This document shows positions 59,842 through 64,000 of a stretch of DNA of 64,000 nucleotides, one piece after another; the stretch's first letter is position 1, and the number at the start of each line of letters is the position of its first letter. The translations under genes and the position numbers were made by a program. This stretch comes from Dasypus novemcinctus (Eukaryota; Chordata; Mammalia; Cingulata; Dasypodidae). The notes below the pieces were generated by a model. The model saw only the letters and a list, made by a program, of their open reading frames with translations. It had not been told where the DNA came from and did not search any database. The DNA lies in assembly GCF_030445035.2 (NCBI RefSeq), contig NC_080680.1, positions 116,524,228 through 116,588,227 on the forward strand, given 5' to 3'.

Positions 59842-60926
59842 ACAGGACCATTCATGAAAACTAGCTCTGTTAATAGAATGAAACAAATGTAAACTCTCAA
59901 TTATGATCGTACATAAAAGTTAAAGCTTGTTGCAGAGATCTGTGTGTCAACAAAGAATTTCAAGTTTATTTTTAATTCCATAGCTTTAAAATTCTAAAGA
60001 CTATTCTGCAATGTATTTCATTCACAATGCTAACCAGTGCTCTGGAATTTAATCAGGCAATTTCATTAATCTTTTAGGGGAAACTTTTCTTGTCTATAGT
60101 TTACACTTGCTATATGCATTTGGATATATACTACAAAAATTTTTTTTAAAAATGAGAAATGCCCACAATATTTTCAGGTTTTTATGTCTTTGGAAATCTT
60201 AACTTCATGCTGGGAAAGGCTAAGATAATGAAAGGGAAAGAGTAGTGTATTGGTATGGATTGGAGAATTTTTAATTTCCCTGGGCTAGTCTTGTTCTACC
60301 AGTTAGACTTCTTATATAAAGCATTTACTGATCTGAGACAACCATCTGCAGTCAGTGGGCATTTCTTTTTGGTTTGGTTATGGAGTATAAATTATTACCT
60401 TACTTTATAGTAGGCATCATGAGATAAGAAGGCAGGTTAATCTCTTTCAAAGTGCATTTTATTACCATTCTATTTGGTAAATATAAGTCTTAGGCATTAT
60501 TGTGATATTAAGTGATTATTTAAGCAGTATATCATATGCCAAAATGCTAGCATTGACTGAGTACATCTGGAATTTCCCTGCTACTAGCTGACAATAACCA
60601 AAAGCCACTAGAAAAATAACGTTGAAAGGCTGATGGTACCATAGAAAGAAATACCAAAACCTTTTTGTTTTGGTCTCCCTTTAGAACAGCCTAAATAATT
60701 ATTATGAGATATCATTTTTTCTGTTACAGGAAGGTCAAATGGGGAGATGATTAAAGAAGACATTATGAAATATTCAAGTTTTTGAGAAACGTGATTAATT
60801 TCTCATCTTTTATTACAAGAATAACCATAAACAGTCATCAGTGTATGTAAATATAAGCTATATCTCTAATGACTGCTTAAATTGGTCTGACTGACTAAAG
60901 TGACCAAAACAAATTCCATCGAGGCC
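59842..60926. other. Unassigned AT-rich intergenic sequence
   Basis: No gene or named repeat recognised on either strand. Confidence 0.5.
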
Positions 60927-60934
60927 AAACAGTC

Positions 60935-61469
60935 TTTTTTTTTTTTTTTTTTTGGATATCAGTCTCAGGGAATTTTATTTTATTTTTTTTTTAATTTTTT
61001 TATTTTTTATTGACTTTGTAATAATATTACATTAAAAATATATATGTGAGGTCCCATTCAACCCCACCCCCCCACCCCCCCTCTCCCCCCCCCCCAACAA
61101 CACTCGTTCCCATCATCATGACACATCCATTGGATTTGGTAAGTACATCTTTGGGCACCTCTGCACCTCATATACATTGGTTCACATCATGGCCCATATT
61201 CTCCTCTATTCCATCAAGTGGGCCCTGTGAGGATTTACAATGTCCGGTGATTACCTCTGAAGCACCATCCAGGGCAGCTCCATGTCCCGAAGACGCCTCC
61301 ACCTCTCATCTCTTCCTGCCTTTCCCCATACCCTTTGTCCATTATGTCCACTTTTCCCAATCCAATGCCACCTCTTCTATGTGGACATTGGATTGGTTGT
61401 GTCCATTGCACCTCTATGTCAAGAGGAGGGTCAGATTCCACCTGGATGCTGGATGCAATCCTCCCATTT
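60935..61469 (-). mobile_element. 5'-truncated xenarthran L1 with likely 3' transduction
   Basis: AAACAGTC flanks it (60927-60934 and 61470-61477). On the minus strand the body matches the 3' part of the L1 at 28919-30940 ('gcatccagcatccatgtgga'-type blocks). After the L1's own A-rich end comes AATAAA (60974-60979 in plus), about 20 non-L1 bases, and a second pure A-run (plus 60935-60953). A C-rich tract (61065-61096) is part of the 3' UTR. The 141-codon plus frame here is antisense to the UTR and not a gene. Confidence 0.85.
61065..61096 (+). repeat. C-rich low-complexity tract
   Basis: CCCCACCCCCCCACCCCCCC run with a second run of ten or more C; complement of the G-rich L1 3' UTR, which could form a G-quadruplex on the minus strand. 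Confidence 0.85.
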
Positions 61470-61477
61470 AAACAGTC

Positions 61478-62339
61478 ATTTTTTTAAGTGGCATGAACTT
61501 TCTTCTGTGGATCGTTAAATCCTTTGACACAAAGCAAACTTTGGTAGGCTATTGATTTGTTTTATGTATGTCTGCTCTGGGATTCTGTTTCTCTGTAAAA
61601 TTCCAATATAGCTCACTCATAAAGGTCCCCAAAGTACAGCTTATGGCCTGCAAAATGCTCTTAAATGGTAAGGAGAAACAGAAAATCATTACAAATAATT
61701 GCTCAAATGGAAAACAGCACATTAAAATAAAGAATAAGAATTTATAGATATATATGATATAAAACCTTATGAATCAGAAAAACTGCATTATAAAACATGT
61801 AATAATCTCCAGGGTTATGGCATAGGTGAAAATTAAATGTTAATACTACTAATATTTGCTAAGATTCTACATCACATGTAAACAATGAACAACCATTTGA
61901 TCCTTATTTATGGTTAAGAGAGTTAAGGAAGGAATTATAGTGTTTCAGCACATTATGATTCATAAGTGTTGGATTTTTAAATGTTGCTTTATAACTTTAA
62001 CCTATATAAAATACAAAGGAGGGCACTGTGACATGGCTGAAGATGCAATTCTTTTAACCTACAGATCCAGATATAAAAGTTCAGTTACTTTTTCATCAAG
62101 GAATGCTTGCAATGAACATTACCTCATCATTGAACCTTGCCCAATTCCTTGTTCTTTGCCTCTATTTTGGTATCATCCATACCCTGGTAAAGTGAGGAAT
62201 ATAATGATGCTGAGGGATGGAAAGTTTATCTATGTTAGACATTTCTTAGCAATTTCTAAAACCTGGGAGTTTTGCTATCTGTAAATTTATTAGTCATATT
62301 TAGCATGCTTTTTCCCTGATATAATAATTGAGGTCTCTC
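61478..62339. other. Unassigned intergenic sequence
   Basis: A 124-codon plus frame (61910-62284) has no recognisable domain and typical noncoding composition. Nothing else seen. Confidence 0.5.
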
Positions 62340-63360
62340 TAAGCATGACACAGAAGACAGAAAAGCTGAGAAACAGACTGATTCATTTGACCCCATGAAA
62401 ATGGAAAAGTATATATTTATAGCAAAAAGCATTCAAAATAAGCAAAAAAAAAAAAAAAAAGCCCCAAAAAACTCAAATACCAAAAGCCTATCTGAAGGAC
62501 AATTTGATCAGGAAAAATAGTCACAAGCCACATGACAGCTTGCAAGTTGATGTTTGTAATAAATCAAGGCTATCATATGTTAACAAAAGAAAATGTAATT
62601 CAGAATAAACAACATCAATATGTCACTACACTTCTATCAGACTGGAAAACATTGGAATGCTGGCTAAGGCCAAGTGCTGCTGTGGAAGTGGGAACATGGG
62701 AAACCTCAGGCACCGCTAGTGAAAACCAATTGGAGCAGCCATTCTCAAGAGAAATCTGGTAGTATTCGGTGAAAACCAATATGAATATATTCCATGATCT
62801 AGAAATCCCACTTTGGGTAAATATCACAAATAAATACTCACACGAAATGGTAAGGGATATGTGTAATGTATGCAAGACAACATCACTGTGATGGCAAGAA
62901 ATGGAAGCAGTCTGAAGAAGTGGGAATGTTGTAGGTGCAGAACACAGAGTTCTAGCCCGTAGTGAACAGAAACAGATTAGACGTACACAAAGCCACCTAG
63001 ATAGATCACAAAAAACAAAGGCCTGTGTTAAAATTCCACCAAGGAATGGACATTTTACTACATGTCCATAAAATACATATGTATATTTATATAATATATG
63101 TTTAAATCATACATGAAAAATAATAAAACCTGTATCATAACATCCATATAAATATATATAAATATATAACACAAAACATTAATATACATTTTACATGATG
63201 TATATACCAAAGGATATAATAAACACATTAAAATGATTGCTGAGTGGGAATATATATAGAAGTGGAAAAAGGGATTAAGGGAGCAAAATATACTAACAAT
63301 GCTGGTCCTCAAACTAAAGAGTATGATTAACTCAACCTTCTGCACCAGTGGTCTAAGAAG
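62340..63360 (+). mobile_element. Old L1 LINE 3' end
   Basis: 'ggctaaggccaagtgctgct', 'gtgggaacatgggaaacctc', 'gatctagaaatcccactttg', 'cctgtgttaaaattccacca' follow L1 ORF2 end to 3' UTR order. An A-run at 62442-62459 and an AT-rich tract at 63060-63200 lie within it. No frame survives. Confidence 0.65.
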
Positions 63361-63369
63361 TAAATAAAT

Positions 63370-63802
63370 ACAAATAGTTAGACAATAAATAAGAATATGA
63401 TAGCTAATGAGAATAATAAGAAATACGTATGGTTAATAAAATATAAAGAGTTATCCAAGTGTTCCAACAATAGCTGAGCAGGGTCAGCTGGGCAGAGGTT
63501 AAAATTTTCCTGTTCACCACACAGTGAATATATAAGTTTCTTACCTGTGAACCAATTGCCTTCATACTCAACAAAAGTTTATTAGCTTTACCCCTTCTTT
63601 CTTTTACTGCTTTGTTGGGAGATATGATTCCTGGAACTATGGTAGCTATGTTATCACTATGAGGCAACAGGCATGGAAAGGAAAAGCCAACACCCAAGTG
63701 TAGGGAAGCATAACACACAAAAGAGTCTGGGATTATGGTGACAATTGTGACCATTGAATTACTGAACCAACACCAACAGCAGACCTGATTATAAGAGGAA
63801 AC
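63370..63802. other. Unassigned sequence with a domain-less frame
   Basis: A 138-codon minus frame (63404-63820) spans most of it and runs into the LTR. It has no recognisable domain, so I do not call a gene. Confidence 0.45.
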
Positions 63803-64000
63803 TGTGATGATTAATTTCATGTGTCAACTTGCCAAGGGTATGTATCCAGTTGTTTGTTTAAGCAAGCAGTGGCCTGATGGTTACTGTGAGGATATTTTGC
63901 TGAGGATTACCATCTATAGTTAGTTGCATCTACAGATGATTGTATCTACAACCAACAAGGGAAATTGCTATTTGCAATGAGGGGTGTCTCGTCACTCAAT
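63803..64000 (+). mobile_element. LTR-like element cut by the window end
   Basis: Starts TGTGATGATTAATTTCATGT and continues 'gtgtcaacttgccaagggta' and 'tatccagttgtttgtttaag', the same opening as the LTR at 40438. The right end is outside the window. Confidence 0.65.

Noticed and set aside
61046..61471. 141-codon proline/serine-rich plus frame
   Set aside because: It is antisense to an L1 3' UTR; the proline run comes from the C-rich tract.
63404..63820. 138-codon minus-strand frame
   Set aside because: No recognisable domain, AT-rich noncoding composition, and it begins inside an LTR.

Overview
The window looks like noncoding sequence from a placental-mammal genome, almost certainly a xenarthran and most likely an armadillo (Dasypus lineage). 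Evidence: CpG is strongly depleted, mammal-wide old repeats (MIR, L2, MER5/Charlie, Tigger, MLT1-like, L1M) are everywhere, and there are several copies of the tRNA-derived DAS SINE together with xenarthran-type L1 3' ends and LTRs. I find no intact protein-coding gene, tRNA, rRNA or CRISPR array. The open frames present are short and mostly fall inside repeats. Repeat families were named from recognition of the sequence, not from a database search.

Layout. 1-1.9 kb: AT-rich but with unusually well kept CpGs and a GATAAGC hairpin. 1.9-15 kb: decayed repeats and unassigned DNA, including an MLT1-like LTR, a Tigger-like transposon and an LTR flanked by GACAT. 15-28 kb: DAS SINEs, LTRs flanked by TTCCT and GCACG, and an old minus-strand L1M (about 24.4-27.2 kb) carrying two DAS insertions. 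28.7-31.1 kb: a MER5-type element split by a 2-kb L1 3' end that appears to carry a short 3' transduction. 34.6-41.1 kb: a diverged local duplication and a long minus-strand L1M interrupted by a hAT element and an LTR. 42.4-48.7 kb: MLT1-like LTR, an L2 split by an LTR flanked by CATCA, MIR pieces and an L1 tail.

49.1-50.3 kb holds a processed pseudogene of the ribosome-biogenesis gene NSA2, itself split by an L1 fragment and preceded by a CpG-rich stretch. 51,519-58,308 is a nearly complete but defective endogenous retrovirus on the minus strand: paired LTRs of 512 and 515 bp, a 5-bp target duplication CTTGG, a primer-binding site that best fits tRNA-Phe, gag remains with two zinc knuckles, decayed pol and a remnant of the env membrane anchor. 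59.4-61.5 kb has two more 5'-truncated minus-strand L1 tails with clear target duplications, then an old L1 end (62.3-63.4 kb) and an LTR cut by the window edge.

Nothing here works together as a gene set. The window is a gene desert built from layered insertions, and its main value is the set of insertions datable by nesting and target-site duplications. I did not find a convincing new biological system. The best items for a second look are the CpG-retaining first kilobase, the NSA2 retrocopy with its CpG-rich front, the provirus, and the two L1 3' transductions.
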